DNA of 64,000 bases from DATKMK01 sp035541895 (lineage in GTDB: Bacteria; Desulfobacterota; Binatia; HRBIN30; JACQVA1). The stretch is from the NCBI GenBank assembly GCA_035541895.1, contig DATKMK010000043.1:105315-169314 (forward strand). The letters run 5' to 3'. Made by a program: the position numbers and the translations under genes. Within the stretch, counting starts at the first letter, position 1, and every line of letters starts with the position of its first letter. Under the pieces are notes generated by a model. That model worked only from the letters and a program-made list of their open reading frames with translations, was not told the DNA's origin and ran no database searches. Shown here one piece after another: positions 54,394 to 63,372 of the stretch.

Positions 54394-55104
54394 ATGGCGA
54401 TGGCAAGCCGTTGGGGAGACTGGGTCCTGGGTGCAGTCGCGGGTCCAACAATGCTGGCGGCGATCTACATGGTGTTCGTCTACGTTCCGACCGACAGCGC
54501 CCAGGGGATCGTGCAGCGGATCTTCTATTTTCACGTGCCGGCCGCGATCATGACCTTTGTCGCGTTCGGTCTGGTGGCGCTCGCGAGCGCCATGTTTCTG
54601 TGGCGCGGCACGCGATTTTGGGATCGGCTGGCCCACTCGGCGGCCGAGGTCGGCATGCTCTTTTGCACGCTGGTGTTGGTGACCGGCCCGATCTGGGCAC
54701 GGCCGATCTGGGGCACCTGGTGGACCTGGGATGCACGCCTCACCACGACGCTGATTCTGTGGCTGATTTACGCGGCCTATCTGATGCTGCGCGAGTTCGC
54801 CGGCAATGCCGATCAAGCCGCGCGGTACGCGGCGGTGCTTGGCATCGTCGGCTCGGTGGACATTCCGATCATCAATCGGGCGGTCTACTGGTGGCGCACG
54901 ATTCACCCGGCGGTATTGGTGACCCGTGAAGGCGGTTCCGGGCTCGGCGATCCGCGGATGCAAGCGACGCTGCTGGTCAGCTTCGTGGCGTTTGCGGCGC
55001 TGCTGTTCTGGCTGCTATGGGTGCGCAACGAAAGCGCGCGACTGCACGATGAGATCGAGCGGCTCCATCAACGGTTGATCGTGGAGCACGGGCATTCGCG
55101 CTAA
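54394..55104 (+). CDS. ccmC: Heme handling protein CcmC
   Basis: The 236-residue membrane protein has the WWD-type heme-handling motif (WGTWWTWDARLTT) and two conserved histidines (FYFHVPAA and TIHPAVL) around it. CcmC loads heme on CcmE. The ATG at 54394 has a strong GGAGGGGG site; a GTG at 54367 would overlap ccmB but lacks one. The C-terminal helix ends in a charged tail (ESARLHDEIERLHQRL). Confidence 0.95.
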   Translation: MAMASRWGDWVLGAVAGPTMLAAIYMVFVYVPTDSAQGIVQRIFYFHVPAAIMTFVAFGLVALASAMFLWRGTRFWDRLAHSAAEVGMLFCTLVLVTGPIWARPIWGTWWTWDARLTTTLILWLIYAAYLMLREFAGNADQAARYAAVLGIVGSVDIPIINRAVYWWRTIHPAVLVTREGGSGLGDPRMQATLLVSFVAFAALLFWLLWVRNESARLHDEIERLHQRLIVEHGHSR

Positions 55105-55117
55105 ACCGGACAGCCTG

Positions 55118-55297
55118 ATGGCGAATCTCTCATTCCTGTTTGCGGCCTATTCGGCGATTTGGGTGCTGTTGTTCCTCTACGTTGCCAATATCTCGCGCCG
55201 CAACCGCATCTTGCAACGGGAGATCGACGAGCTGCGCGAATTCCTGCGCAGACAGGACCCCGCGAGCGGCTCCTCCAAGACACCACCGCCCGCATAA
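55118..55297 (+). CDS. ccmD: CcmD-like small membrane protein, 59 aa
   Basis: The 59-residue frame has one membrane helix (LFAAYSAIWVLLFLYVANIS) followed by a charged amphipathic helix (RRNRILQREIDELREFL). This is exactly the layout of CcmD, which helps release heme-loaded CcmE from the CcmABC complex. It begins 13 nt after ccmC. Confidence 0.85.
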   Translation: MANLSFLFAAYSAIWVLLFLYVANISRRNRILQREIDELREFLRRQDPASGSSKTPPPA

Positions 55298-55882
55298 GGT
55301 TCCGCGCCGGGCGATTGGATGCAGCTGGGCCGGATGGCCTCGTCGCGCGTGGCTAGCCGCACCGCGGCGACAACCTACGCCGTGCCTGATGACGCCGACG
55401 CCGGCGTCTGCTAAGGTGCGCCGCGTTTGTCCTAACCTGCTGATGCGCCACCCGCTCCCGCGCCTTGCGCAACTTTTGAAGGACCATCCGCGTTGGATAG
55501 CCGTGCCTGCCGTCGTCGCCATGACGCTTCCCAATCCGCTGCGTGCCATTCTGACAAGGACACCCACCTCCTTTTGCAACCAGCGGGCGGTGCCCTCCGC
55601 GCAAGCTGCGGTTGGCACGGCGATCGTGGATGACAACGACACGGCGTGGGGCAAATGCAGCGGGGTTGTTGCCGGACCCGTTGTAGCAGACCGTACGGCG
55701 GAGAATTCGAGCAAGTGGGACGCTGGTGGGACACCCAGGTCCGCGACCCAACCGTTCAACGCCGGGATCGGCCTCGGCGTGCGAGGACCTCCGATTGGTT
55801 ATTGATCAACAGCAGTGGACGGAATTGCAGCCGAACCAATTTTGCGCAATAAGGAACCCACAACCTGGAAGGAGAACCAATC
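55298..55882. other. Intergenic region, possible unrecognised ORF
   Basis: About 585 nt between ccmD and the lysine-rich protein gene. A plus-strand frame (ATG at 55443 to stop at 55805, 120 codons) begins MRHPLPRLAQLLKDHPRWIA, but has no ribosome-binding site and an unusual Gly/Thr-rich tail. I do not call it a gene. No hairpin-T terminator and no known RNA is visible. Confidence 0.45.
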
Positions 55883-56068
55883 ATGAAGCGCCTCGTCATC
55901 ACAGCCCTCGCCGCCTTGCTGCTCGTTGGCGGACCAATCGCCGCCTACGCCCAGGCCGAATCCGGCGCCGCCGCCGAACAGCCGGCCGGGAAGAAGCACA
56001 AGAGCAAGAAAGGCAAAAAGGGCAAGAAGAAGTCGAAGGAGCAGGCTCCCGCGGGTGAGAGCAAGTAA
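55883..56068 (+). CDS. Small exported lysine-rich protein
   Basis: The 61-residue product has a signal peptide (residues 1-~24, ALAALLLVGGPIAAYAQA). The mature part is dominated by Lys, Gly and Ser (GKKHKSKKGKKGKKKSKEQ). AAGGAGA precedes the ATG. Such basic tails may bind nucleic acid, polyanions or the outer membrane lipopolysaccharide; function is unknown. It sits between the two convergent ccm groups and is followed by a strong hairpin. Confidence 0.75.
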   Translation: MKRLVITALAALLLVGGPIAAYAQAESGAAAEQPAGKKHKSKKGKKGKKKSKEQAPAGESK

Positions 56069-56087
56069 CCGCGCAGTCGTCTCTTGG

Positions 56088-56119
56088 CAACGGGCGGCGG
56101 CTATAGCCGCCGCCCGTTG
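56088..56119. terminator. Strong hairpin after the lysine-rich protein gene
   Basis: A perfect 14-bp stem (CAACGGGCGGCGGC with GCCGCCGCCCGTTG) closes over TATA. It has no T-tract, but lies between convergent transcription units and is well placed to end or protect both transcripts. Confidence 0.65.
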
Positions 56120-56155
56120 TGCCTGGCCTTCAGTCCGTACCCAAAACGATCCGAA

Positions 56156-56566
56156 TCATTTCCCGGCTGCGAGCAGATTGATGCCGCAGCCGGCACAGAA
56201 CTTCGCCGCGTGCGATACCCGTTGCCCGCAGCCCGGGCAGTAGGCAATCCGCGAGGGCCTTTGAGCCGCAGCCGCGCGCGGCTTATCGGCGGTCTGCGTC
56301 TCGATCGCGGCGATCGCCGCCAGAGCCTGTTCGCGGTATTTGCCTGCGAGCGTCGCAAAGTCGGTATCCGTCAATTTCCCCATTTGGTGGTCGAACTCGG
56401 CCTCCTTGATCGCAGCGTACGCTTCGATCTTCTGCCGCTCCCATCGTCCCGGTCCGAAATCCCGTCCCCCTTGCACAGCCGCTAGCGATTGTTGCTGTGT
56501 CAGTAACGGCCAGGCGATGAAGCTCGCGACGCTCACCGCGAGCACGAAGGCAATGAAGGCTTCCAT
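56156..56566 (-). CDS. CcmI-like protein with C-terminal zinc ribbon
   Basis: The 136-residue protein has an N-terminal membrane helix (AFVLAVSVASFIAWPLL). A helical cytoplasm- or periplasm-facing region (KIEAYAAIKEAEFDHQMGKL, resembling the start of CcmI) and a CxxC-x12-CxxC zinc ribbon (YCPGCGQRV ... FCAGCG) follow. The start overlaps the ccmH stop by one base, so it belongs to the ccm operon. It may help present apocytochrome. Confidence 0.75.
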   Translation of the reverse strand: MEAFIAFVLAVSVASFIAWPLLTQQQSLAAVQGGRDFGPGRWERQKIEAYAAIKEAEFDHQMGKLTDTDFATLAGKYREQALAAIAAIETQTADKPRAAAAQRPSRIAYCPGCGQRVSHAAKFCAGCGINLLAAGK

Positions 56567-57051
56567 CAGGTGTCGAACTCCTTGAGTTCGCGTTCGAGAA
56601 TCTTCTCGTACTCGGTCTGAGCCGATGCGTGCGGGTCGGCCGGAGTTCCAGAACGCTGCACGTGGCTGCGGCTTCTCCAGCGCATCAACGTGAAGATGAC
56701 GAACGTGCCGCCCAGCGCGACGAGCGCAAAGGGAGTCACCCACGCGGTGAGATTGAATCCCTTCGTGGTCGGCGAGGAGAGGATTTTCTCGCCGTACTTC
56801 TCGACGAAATGAGCCAGAATGGCCGGCTTGTCCTTACCTTGACTCATTTGTTCGCGGATTTCCGCGCGCAACGGCAACGCCGAACCGCACCCCAGATGAT
56901 TGCAACTGTGAACCGTCAGGCCGCAGCCGCATTGGCAGGTCAACGACTCCTCGATCTCCTGAAACGTCGGCGCGTCCGCCCGCAACGCCGCAGGGATCAG
57001 CAGCAGCGCCACGACCAGCATCGAAACGAGAGGATGTGACGAGCGCGGCAT
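56566..57051 (-). CDS. ccmH: Cytochrome c-type biogenesis protein CcmH
   Basis: The 161-residue protein has a signal peptide, a three-helix domain and a C-terminal membrane helix. Instead of the usual LRCxxC it has a cysteine-rich LTCQCGCGLTVHSCNHLGCG, with Cys39, 41, 43, 50 and 55. I recall this CQCGCG variant from delta-proteobacterial CcmH proteins. CcmH reduces apocytochrome cysteines for heme attachment. It lies 3 nt after ccmF. Confidence 0.87.
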   Translation of the reverse strand: MPRSSHPLVSMLVVALLLIPAALRADAPTFQEIEESLTCQCGCGLTVHSCNHLGCGSALPLRAEIREQMSQGKDKPAILAHFVEKYGEKILSSPTTKGFNLTAWVTPFALVALGGTFVIFTLMRWRSRSHVQRSGTPADPHASAQTEYEKILERELKEFDT

Positions 57052-57054
57052 GGA

Positions 57055-59046
57055 TTACTCGACAACCACGCGATCTCCGAAGCGGCCCGCTGCCATCGCG
57101 GTTTCGCGCGCGGTCACGCCGCCCGGCAGCATCGTGATCACGGTTCCCAGCGCGATCACCACACCGCCCCACCACAGGAAGCTCACCAGCGGGTTGACGT
57201 ACGCGAGGAAGGTCGCCAACTGCGTGGCGTCATCAAAGCTACCGAGGACCAAATACAGGTCGGCACCGAGCGTCGAGCGGATCGCGACTTCGGTGGTCGG
57301 CTGTTCAGGCTTCTTGTAGAAGCGCTTCTCCGGCTTCAACACATCGACGACCTTGTCCCCTTGCAGCACCGTGATTTTCGCGCGGAGGTACGCGATGTGC
57401 GGCGTCGACTCCTGCTCGATGCCGTCGTAGCGCAGCGTGTAGCCGCCGATCGCGAAGGTCTGACTGGTGCTCAACGTGACCTGCTGTTCCTGTTTGAACA
57501 CCGAGGTGCCGGTGATCGCCGCGAACATCATCACCACGCCGATGTGAATGATGTACCCACCGTAGCGGCGGCGGTTTTTGCCGATCAGGTGCACCAACGC
57601 CACGAGTGGATTCTCCCCGATCACGGCCTGCCGCGCGCGCACGCCGCGGTAGTACTCCATGACGATGCCGGCGAGTACGAACACCGCCGTCGGAAATGAA
57701 ATCAATCCCCAATACGACCGCATGCCCGCCGCGAGCAGAACGACGCCGGACGCGAACCCCACCGCGAACGGCGGAACCAGATTGCGGCGCACGCTCTGCC
57801 ACCCGGCGCGGCGCCACGCGATCAGCGGCCCAACGCCGGTGAGGAAGAGGAGGATCAAGCCCAGTGGCGCGTTCACTTTGTTGAAGAACGGCGGGCCAAC
57901 GGTGATCTTCACGCCGCGGACCCACTCGGACAGAACCGGGAACACGGTGCCCCAGAAGACCGCGAACGCGATCCCCACCAACACCAGATTGTTGAACAAG
58001 AACGTCGACTCGCGTGACACCAGCGAATCCAGCTCGTTCTCGCTCTTGAGCTGCGGCAAGCGCCACAACAGCAAGGCGAGTGAGATCACCGCGGCAATCG
58101 CCAGAAACCCGATGAAGAACGGTCCGAGACCCGACTGCGTGAACGAATGGACCGACGAGATCACCCCGCTGCGGGTCAAGAACGTTCCGAAGATCGTCAG
58201 CAGGAAAGTGAGGATCACCAACACCATGTTCCACACCTTCAGCATGTTCTTCTTCTCTTGAATCATCACCGAGTGCAGGAACGCCGTGCAGGTCAACCAC
58301 GGCATGAAGGCGGCGTTCTCGACCGGGTCCCAGGCCCAATACCCGCCCCATCCGAGCACCAGATACGCCCACTCCGCACCGAACAGATTGCCGAGGCTGA
58401 GAAAGAACCACGCGAACAACGTCCAGCGGCGCGTCGTCCGAATCCACACGTCACCGAGCTTGCCGGTCACCAGCGCCGCGATGCCGAACGCAAACGGCAC
58501 GGCACAGCTCACGAACCCGATGTACAACGACGGTGGATGGATCTGCATCCAATAGTTTTGCAGCAACGGATTGAGATCACGGCCTTCGGCGGGCGTGAAC
58601 GCCAGGCGCTGGAAGGGCGGCGTCACGAAGTTCAACAACACCAGGAAGAAGACCGACGTCGTCATCAGCACCGCGGTGACATACGGCATCAGGTCGCGGT
58701 TGCGTTCGCGATTTTGCAGCAGCACCACCGCCGTGACCGAGGTCAGAATCAGCAGCCAGAACAACAGCGAACCCTGCTGCCCGCCCCACAGCGCCGTCAC
58801 GGTGTAGTTCCACGGCAACGTCGTGCTCGAATAGCTGGCCACGTACTCCATGTTGAAGTCGTGCGAGACCAGCGCGTTGAGCAGCCACGCCACCGCGATC
58901 AGCGTCAGGCCCCAGGTTGCGTACGCGGCGTGTTCCGCGCTGGCCACCCAGTCGCGGCGGCGCAAGAACCCGCCCGCCAGCGACATCGCCACGGAGTACG
59001 CGGCGCAAACCAACCCGATCGTGAGGGCGAGAGCACCGACTTCCAT
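57055..59046 (-). CDS. ccmF: Cytochrome c heme lyase CcmF
   Basis: The 663-residue membrane protein has the WWD-type motif (LVLGWGGYWAWDPVENAAFMPWL, interrupted in this description) and conserved loops for heme binding. CcmF joins heme from CcmE to apocytochrome. The ATG at 59046 is preferred (GAGGAGA 7 nt upstream) over one 5 codons upstream. It follows ccmE with a 13-nt overlap of the extended frame only. Confidence 0.95.
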   Translation of the reverse strand: MEVGALALTIGLVCAAYSVAMSLAGGFLRRRDWVASAEHAAYATWGLTLIAVAWLLNALVSHDFNMEYVASYSSTTLPWNYTVTALWGGQQGSLLFWLLILTSVTAVVLLQNRERNRDLMPYVTAVLMTTSVFFLVLLNFVTPPFQRLAFTPAEGRDLNPLLQNYWMQIHPPSLYIGFVSCAVPFAFGIAALVTGKLGDVWIRTTRRWTLFAWFFLSLGNLFGAEWAYLVLGWGGYWAWDPVENAAFMPWLTCTAFLHSVMIQEKKNMLKVWNMVLVILTFLLTIFGTFLTRSGVISSVHSFTQSGLGPFFIGFLAIAAVISLALLLWRLPQLKSENELDSLVSRESTFLFNNLVLVGIAFAVFWGTVFPVLSEWVRGVKITVGPPFFNKVNAPLGLILLFLTGVGPLIAWRRAGWQSVRRNLVPPFAVGFASGVVLLAAGMRSYWGLISFPTAVFVLAGIVMEYYRGVRARQAVIGENPLVALVHLIGKNRRRYGGYIIHIGVVMMFAAITGTSVFKQEQQVTLSTSQTFAIGGYTLRYDGIEQESTPHIAYLRAKITVLQGDKVVDVLKPEKRFYKKPEQPTTEVAIRSTLGADLYLVLGSFDDATQLATFLAYVNPLVSFLWWGGVVIALGTVITMLPGGVTARETAMAAGRFGDRVVVE

Positions 59047-59057
59047 GACGTCTCCTC

Positions 59058-59492
59058 TCAACCGGCGCTCGGCGGCGCGCCGTTCGGCTTTGCGGCTTCG
59101 GCTTCGTATTTCGACGGGCAGCTCGTCATGATCGTCTGCGCGCGCAGCACGCCATCGTGCATGTACTTGCCTTCGACAATCACGTCGCGCCCTTCGGCAA
59201 ACATGTCGGGCAGGATGCCGGTGTAGTGCACCGGAACTCCGTCGTCTTTGTTGAAATCACCGAGCACAAAGCGCAACTCGGTGCCGGCACTCGTCGTCGT
59301 CTTGTCCACGCTGCCGGTGCGCACGCGGCCGGCGATACGCACGCCCTCGCCTTGCAGTGAGTCTCGCTTGGGCAAGAATTCCTCGAGCGTCAGATAGTAC
59401 ACCGAGGTCTCGCGCACCCCGGCGTAGACCAGGTACGTCACCGCGCCAACCAGCAACGCGGCCCCAACTACGAACCGTCGTTTCCGTGTCAT
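59058..59492 (-). CDS. ccmE: Heme chaperone CcmE, CXXXY variant
   Basis: The 144-residue protein has an N-terminal membrane anchor (VVGAALLVGAVTYLVYAGV) and the CcmE OB-fold (YYLTLEEFLPKRDSL, GVRIAGRVRTGSV, LRFVLGDF, VPVHYTGILPDMFAEGRDVIVEGKY). Where most CcmE proteins have HDExY, this has C-P-S-K-Y at 125-129, the CXXXY motif of the modified System I found in some sulfate reducers and archaea. The cysteine should bind heme. It is first in the minus-strand ccm operon. Confidence 0.95.
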   Translation of the reverse strand: MTRKRRFVVGAALLVGAVTYLVYAGVRETSVYYLTLEEFLPKRDSLQGEGVRIAGRVRTGSVDKTTTSAGTELRFVLGDFNKDDGVPVHYTGILPDMFAEGRDVIVEGKYMHDGVLRAQTIMTSCPSKYEAEAAKPNGAPPSAG

Positions 59493-59722
59493 GATGCACT
59501 CACGCTAATCGAATCAGAATACCCTTTCAAGCGACCCCACTTCTCGAAAAGTAACCGGCAAATGGCTGCGATCAACATGACGATCGGCACCGTCCAATGT
59601 TCGGGCCAACCGACACTTCACACCAGGTGAGCGGATTCCCGCTCGGCGCAAATCAAATCTTAGCGCAGGCTGCGAAACATCTGACGCAGAACTGCGAACG
59701 GGGCCGCGGCCCTCGCCGGAGG

Positions 59723-60523
59723 CTATTCTATTTCCGCCGGTTCGGCTGAAGATACCCGTGGGCCAAAGCAGACGCCACGCCGCGAGCCGCGGATGAAGTC
59801 GATCAACTCGGCGACCTCCGCAGACGGTGCCTGCGCGGCAATTTCGTCACACGCCAGGCGCAGATTGCTGCGCCGGCGAAACAACCGCACGAAGGCGCGG
59901 TGCAAATCACGAATCTGCTCGGACCCGAATCCCGCGCGGCGAAGACCCACGCGATTGATCGCGCGCACCGTGTGCGTGCCGTCCATGATGCAGAACGGCG
60001 GCACGTCGCGACTGGTGCGCGAGAGCCCGCGCAGCAACGCCAAGCGGCCGATATGAACGAACTGGTGCACCACGCAGTTCCCTGACACAAAGACACGGTC
60101 GGCGACTTCCACATAGCCGGCGAGCAATGCACCGCTCACGATGATCGCGTGGTTTCCGATGCGGCAATTGTGCCCGACATGTGCATTGTTCATGAAGAAG
60201 TTGTCATCGCCGATTTCCGTGACCGAACCCGCCTTGGTGCCACGATGGATCGTGACGTGCTCGCGGATCACGTTGCGATCCCCGATGCGAACGGCACTCT
60301 CCGTGCGTGCGAACGCCAGGTCTTGCGGCACATCACCGATCACCGCCCCGCTGTGGATCACGTTGCCGGCGCCCACGGTCGTGTCGCCAAGGAGAACAGC
60401 GTGCGGGTGGACGGACGTGCCGGGTCCCACAACCACCGGGCCATCGATGACGACGTACGGCCCGATCTCAGCGCTCGGATCGATCCGTGCGCGCGGGTCA
60501 ACGACAGCGGTTGGATGAATCAT
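59723..60523 (-). CDS. lpxA: Acyl-ACP-UDP-N-acetylglucosamine O-acyltransferase
   Basis: The 266-residue enzyme is a left-handed beta-helix (IHPTAVVDPRARIDPSAEIG and further hexapeptide repeats) with the LpxA catalytic histidine region NNAHVGHNCRIGN and the C-terminal helical domain. It starts lipid A synthesis. It is not linked here to lpxD or fabZ. It is followed upstream by yacG 17 nt away on the same strand. Confidence 0.93.
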   Translation of the reverse strand: MIHPTAVVDPRARIDPSAEIGPYVVIDGPVVVGPGTSVHPHAVLLGDTTVGAGNVIHSGAVIGDVPQDLAFARTESAVRIGDRNVIREHVTIHRGTKAGSVTEIGDDNFFMNNAHVGHNCRIGNHAIIVSGALLAGYVEVADRVFVSGNCVVHQFVHIGRLALLRGLSRTSRDVPPFCIMDGTHTVRAINRVGLRRAGFGSEQIRDLHRAFVRLFRRRSNLRLACDEIAAQAPSAEVAELIDFIRGSRRGVCFGPRVSSAEPAEIE

Positions 60524-60539
60524 TCAATTCACCTGCGCC

Positions 60540-60728
60540 TCACTCGTCATCGTTCTCGGTCTCGCGGTCGGATTCATCTGCGGCGGCGGCCCCCGGCACG
60601 CGATAGCGCTCGCCGAGCCAATTGCCGAGGTCGAGCAATCGGCAGCGCTCGGAGCAAAACGGCCGGTGGGGGTTCCCCTGCCAGGCGCATTCTTGGCGAC
60701 ACGTCGGACAACGCACGCGCTCGGGCAT
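60540..60728 (-). CDS. yacG: DNA gyrase inhibitor YacG-like zinc protein
   Basis: The 62-residue protein has four zinc cysteines (7, 10, 25 and 29: RCPTCRQE and RPFCSERC) followed by RLLDLGNWLGERYRVPG, the YacG pattern. In E. coli YacG binds GyrB and inhibits gyrase. An acidic tail ends the protein. It lies between pabC and lpxA on the same strand. Confidence 0.92.
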   Translation of the reverse strand: MPERVRCPTCRQECAWQGNPHRPFCSERCRLLDLGNWLGERYRVPGAAAADESDRETENDDE

Positions 60729-60761
60729 CGCGAATCATAAAGCGCAACTCCCGCGCGCCGG

Positions 60762-61616
60762 TCAACTGCGCGCCACCATCGCGCGATAGCGGCGCTGGAG
60801 CAGCCGCGTGATCGGCCCCGGGGTTGCCGTGGCGATCGCCCCGTCATCGACCCGCACGATCGGAACGATCTCGATCAGCGACGACGTACAGAAGGCTTCA
60901 CTGGCGGCGAGGAGGTCGGGGACTCGCAGCGTGCGCTCGTGTACCGGCATGCGTTCATGTCGCGCGAGATCGATGACGAGCCGGCGCGTGATGCCGGGTA
61001 ACACGCCGCGCGGGGCCGGTGGAGTGAACAAATGTCCGTCGCGGACGATGAACAGATTGCTGGTGGTTCCCTCGCTCAGCTGTTTTCGCTCATCGACATA
61101 CAACGCCTCGAACGCATTGCGTGAGGCGGCGGCGATGCGGCCGAGGATGGCCGGCACGTAATTCAGCAGCTTGTGACCAGCCAAGACATCGGCAGCACGC
61201 GCGAGCGGCAGCAAGGTCACCCGCACGCCGCGTCGTTGCGCCCGCGCAATGTTGCCAGCCAGGGGTGCAGCGACGATGAGAACGGTCGGGTGCGGACGCC
61301 GCGGCGGGACCAGCCCAGGCGACGCGGGGCCGCGCGTCAGCGTGATGCGCACCGAAGCGTCGCGCACCATCAGTCGATTGCGTTGCACGAGCGCGCCGAT
61401 GATCTCCGTCCAGTCGAGCCGTGGCAGGGGAATGCCAAGAAACACGGCGCTGGCACGCAGACGCGCGAGATGGGTATCGAGCGCAAAGACTTCGCCGCGA
61501 TACACGCGCAGCGTTTCGAACAAGCCGTCGCCGTAAAGCAACCCGCGGTCGAACACGCTGACACGGGCGCGCGCCGCTGCGACGAACCGTCGATTCAGAA
61601 ACACCGTGCCGACCAC
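60762..61616 (-). CDS. pabC: Class IV aminotransferase, probable aminodeoxychorismate lyase
   Basis: The 284-residue PLP enzyme has DRGLLYGDGLFETLRVYRG at the start and the PLP lysine at 149 (AGHKLLNYV), followed by EGTTSNLFIV. This fold contains PabC, branched-chain and D-amino acid transaminases. The location 4 nt behind pabB strongly favours aminodeoxychorismate lyase, making 4-aminobenzoate for folate. It starts with GTG. Confidence 0.87.
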   Translation of the reverse strand: MVGTVFLNRRFVAAARARVSVFDRGLLYGDGLFETLRVYRGEVFALDTHLARLRASAVFLGIPLPRLDWTEIIGALVQRNRLMVRDASVRITLTRGPASPGLVPPRRPHPTVLIVAAPLAGNIARAQRRGVRVTLLPLARAADVLAGHKLLNYVPAILGRIAAASRNAFEALYVDERKQLSEGTTSNLFIVRDGHLFTPPAPRGVLPGITRRLVIDLARHERMPVHERTLRVPDLLAASEAFCTSSLIEIVPIVRVDDGAIATATPGPITRLLQRRYRAMVARS

Positions 61617-61620
61617 AGGC

Positions 61621-62982
61621 TCACGCCGTTCCGCAAACCTGGAAAAACGCGCGCGCTTTGAGCAGCGTTTCGTCGTACTCGCGATCGGGATCGGACTCGG
61701 CGACGATCGCCCCGCCGGCGTGATACGTCAGTCGTCCGTGGCGAGCGATCGCGGTGCGGATCGCGATGTTGAACACACCGCACCCGCGACCGTCGATGAA
61801 GCCGATCGCCCCGGTGTAGATCCCGCGTTGCACCGGTTCGAGTTCATCGATGATTTCCATGGCGCGAATCTTCGGCGCGCCGGTAATCGAGCCGCCCGGA
61901 AACGTCGCGCGCAGCACGTCCGGCCAGACATGTTCAGGCGCGAGCCGGCCGCGGACTTCGGACACCAGGTGGTGCACCGTCGGATACGAGTGGACAGCGG
62001 CGAATGAGTCGACCGAAACCGTGCCCGCCCTGCAGACGCGACCGAGATCGTTGCGTTCGAGATCGACGATCATCACGTGCTCGGCGGCCTCCTTGGCGTC
62101 GCGCCGGAGGGCCAGCGCATTGGCGACATCGCGCGCGGCGGCGGCGGCGCGCGGGCGCGTGCCTTTGATCGGAAAGGTCGCGATCGCGTCGCCGTCCCGC
62201 GTCAAGAAGCATTCCGGCGAGGTGCTGATGACCTCGAAGTCGCCGCAGTCGACGAACGCGGCAAAGGGCATCGCATGGCGCTGCTGCAGCCAGGCAAAGA
62301 GCTGCGCGGCGGGGGCGCGCTGGACCGCTTCGAATCGTTGCGCCAAATTGACCTGATAGATGTCACCGGCGGCGATGTATCCGAGCGCGCGCTCGACCGC
62401 CGCGCCGTAGGTTCGGCGCGAGAAGTTCGAGGTGATTTCCGCTGGCGCCGGTGTGGCGATCGCGACTGCGACTCGCTCACGCTTCAGCTCCGCGGCCACC
62501 GCAGCGAGCTCATCGTCGCGGAGATATGCAGATTGCAACCGCCAGGCACGGCGGTGGTAGTCGAAGACCAATGCCCAGTCGTACCAGGCGCATTCGAGTA
62601 CCGGCAGCCCTTGATCGTCTTGCGCCCGACTGGGCAGCCGCTCGATCCAGTTCTTGAGATCGTAGCTGAGTACCGCGACCAAACCACCGGCGAATGGGCC
62701 CGGGCCGTCGGCTCGCATGCGTTCGGCGTAGGTTCGCCGGAATCGATCCAGCGTCGCGAACGGATCGGCGGTGTGCTCCCGCCTCCGACCGCGCGCGTCA
62801 ACGAACTCGGCTATTCCCGCGGAGTCAATCCGCAGGCTCGCGCGCGGCATGTGGCCGACGATCGCGCAGCCGTGCGCCCACGAATCGCAGCCGCCGCCGT
62901 CGAAGACGAACGGGCGCTTTCGAACTCCGGCGAGCAGCCAACTCGACGGCGTGCAATCGAGCGTTAGTTCGTGGGTGACCAT
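61621..62982 (-). CDS. pabB: Aminodeoxychorismate synthase component I
   Basis: The 453-residue enzyme shows the chorismate-binding core: YIAAGDIYQVNLAQRF, FPIKGTRPR, EHVMIVDLERNDLGRVC, FPGGSITGAPKIRAMEII, GAIGFID and AGGAIVAESDPDREYDE. The N-terminal domain, including LDCTPSSWLLAGVRKRPFVF, supports the full-length start at ATG 62982 rather than a later one. It converts chorismate and ammonia to aminodeoxychorismate. pabC follows. Confidence 0.93.
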   Translation of the reverse strand: MVTHELTLDCTPSSWLLAGVRKRPFVFDGGGCDSWAHGCAIVGHMPRASLRIDSAGIAEFVDARGRRREHTADPFATLDRFRRTYAERMRADGPGPFAGGLVAVLSYDLKNWIERLPSRAQDDQGLPVLECAWYDWALVFDYHRRAWRLQSAYLRDDELAAVAAELKRERVAVAIATPAPAEITSNFSRRTYGAAVERALGYIAAGDIYQVNLAQRFEAVQRAPAAQLFAWLQQRHAMPFAAFVDCGDFEVISTSPECFLTRDGDAIATFPIKGTRPRAAAAARDVANALALRRDAKEAAEHVMIVDLERNDLGRVCRAGTVSVDSFAAVHSYPTVHHLVSEVRGRLAPEHVWPDVLRATFPGGSITGAPKIRAMEIIDELEPVQRGIYTGAIGFIDGRGCGVFNIAIRTAIARHGRLTYHAGGAIVAESDPDREYDETLLKARAFFQVCGTA

Positions 62983-63372
62983 GGTTGCGTACGGTGCAGC
63001 GACCGATTTTCTTACTTGCCGCGTCGGCCGCTTGCAATGCCCGGCGCCGGGATCGTGTCAGGGCGCAGCGCGCCATGTCGCCGCGTCGGACAGACCGGTC
63101 GCAGTCGTTTCTTCTGTCCCCGCTGTCAACTGTAGCGGTTCAGCGCAGTCATCACGCTTCGCGATTAGTTCCTGCATTCGCATAGTACGTGACCGAAACG
63201 GTGTAATCGCCGTATTTTGCCTGGCTACATTATTTAGGACCCCAGTGATGATTCTGTTCAGTAAAATATTCATGTTGACATCGGATGGAACGCACACTAC
63301 TAGCGACATCAACTCACTCGGTACCACGAACGAACCGGTGAATGTGGACAGCTTCCGCGGCGTGGGCAAGAT
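62983..63372. other. Divergent promoter region between pabB and the DUF4082 gene
   Basis: About 390 nt with no protein-like frame. The second half (63170-63300) is clearly more AT-rich than its surroundings and contains the likely promoter of the DUF4082 gene. No RNA element was recognised. Confidence 0.55.
63275..63303 (+). promoter_or_regulatory. Sigma70-type promoter of the DUF4082 gene
   Basis: TTGACA (63275-63280) and TACTAG (63298-63303) lie 17 nt apart in an AT-rich patch, about 70 nt before the ATG at 63373. The -35 is consensus and the -10 has three of six matches plus correct spacing. Confidence 0.6.

Noticed and set aside
55443..55805. 120-codon plus-strand frame after ccmD
   Set aside because: No ribosome-binding site and no recognisable fold; kept as intergenic.
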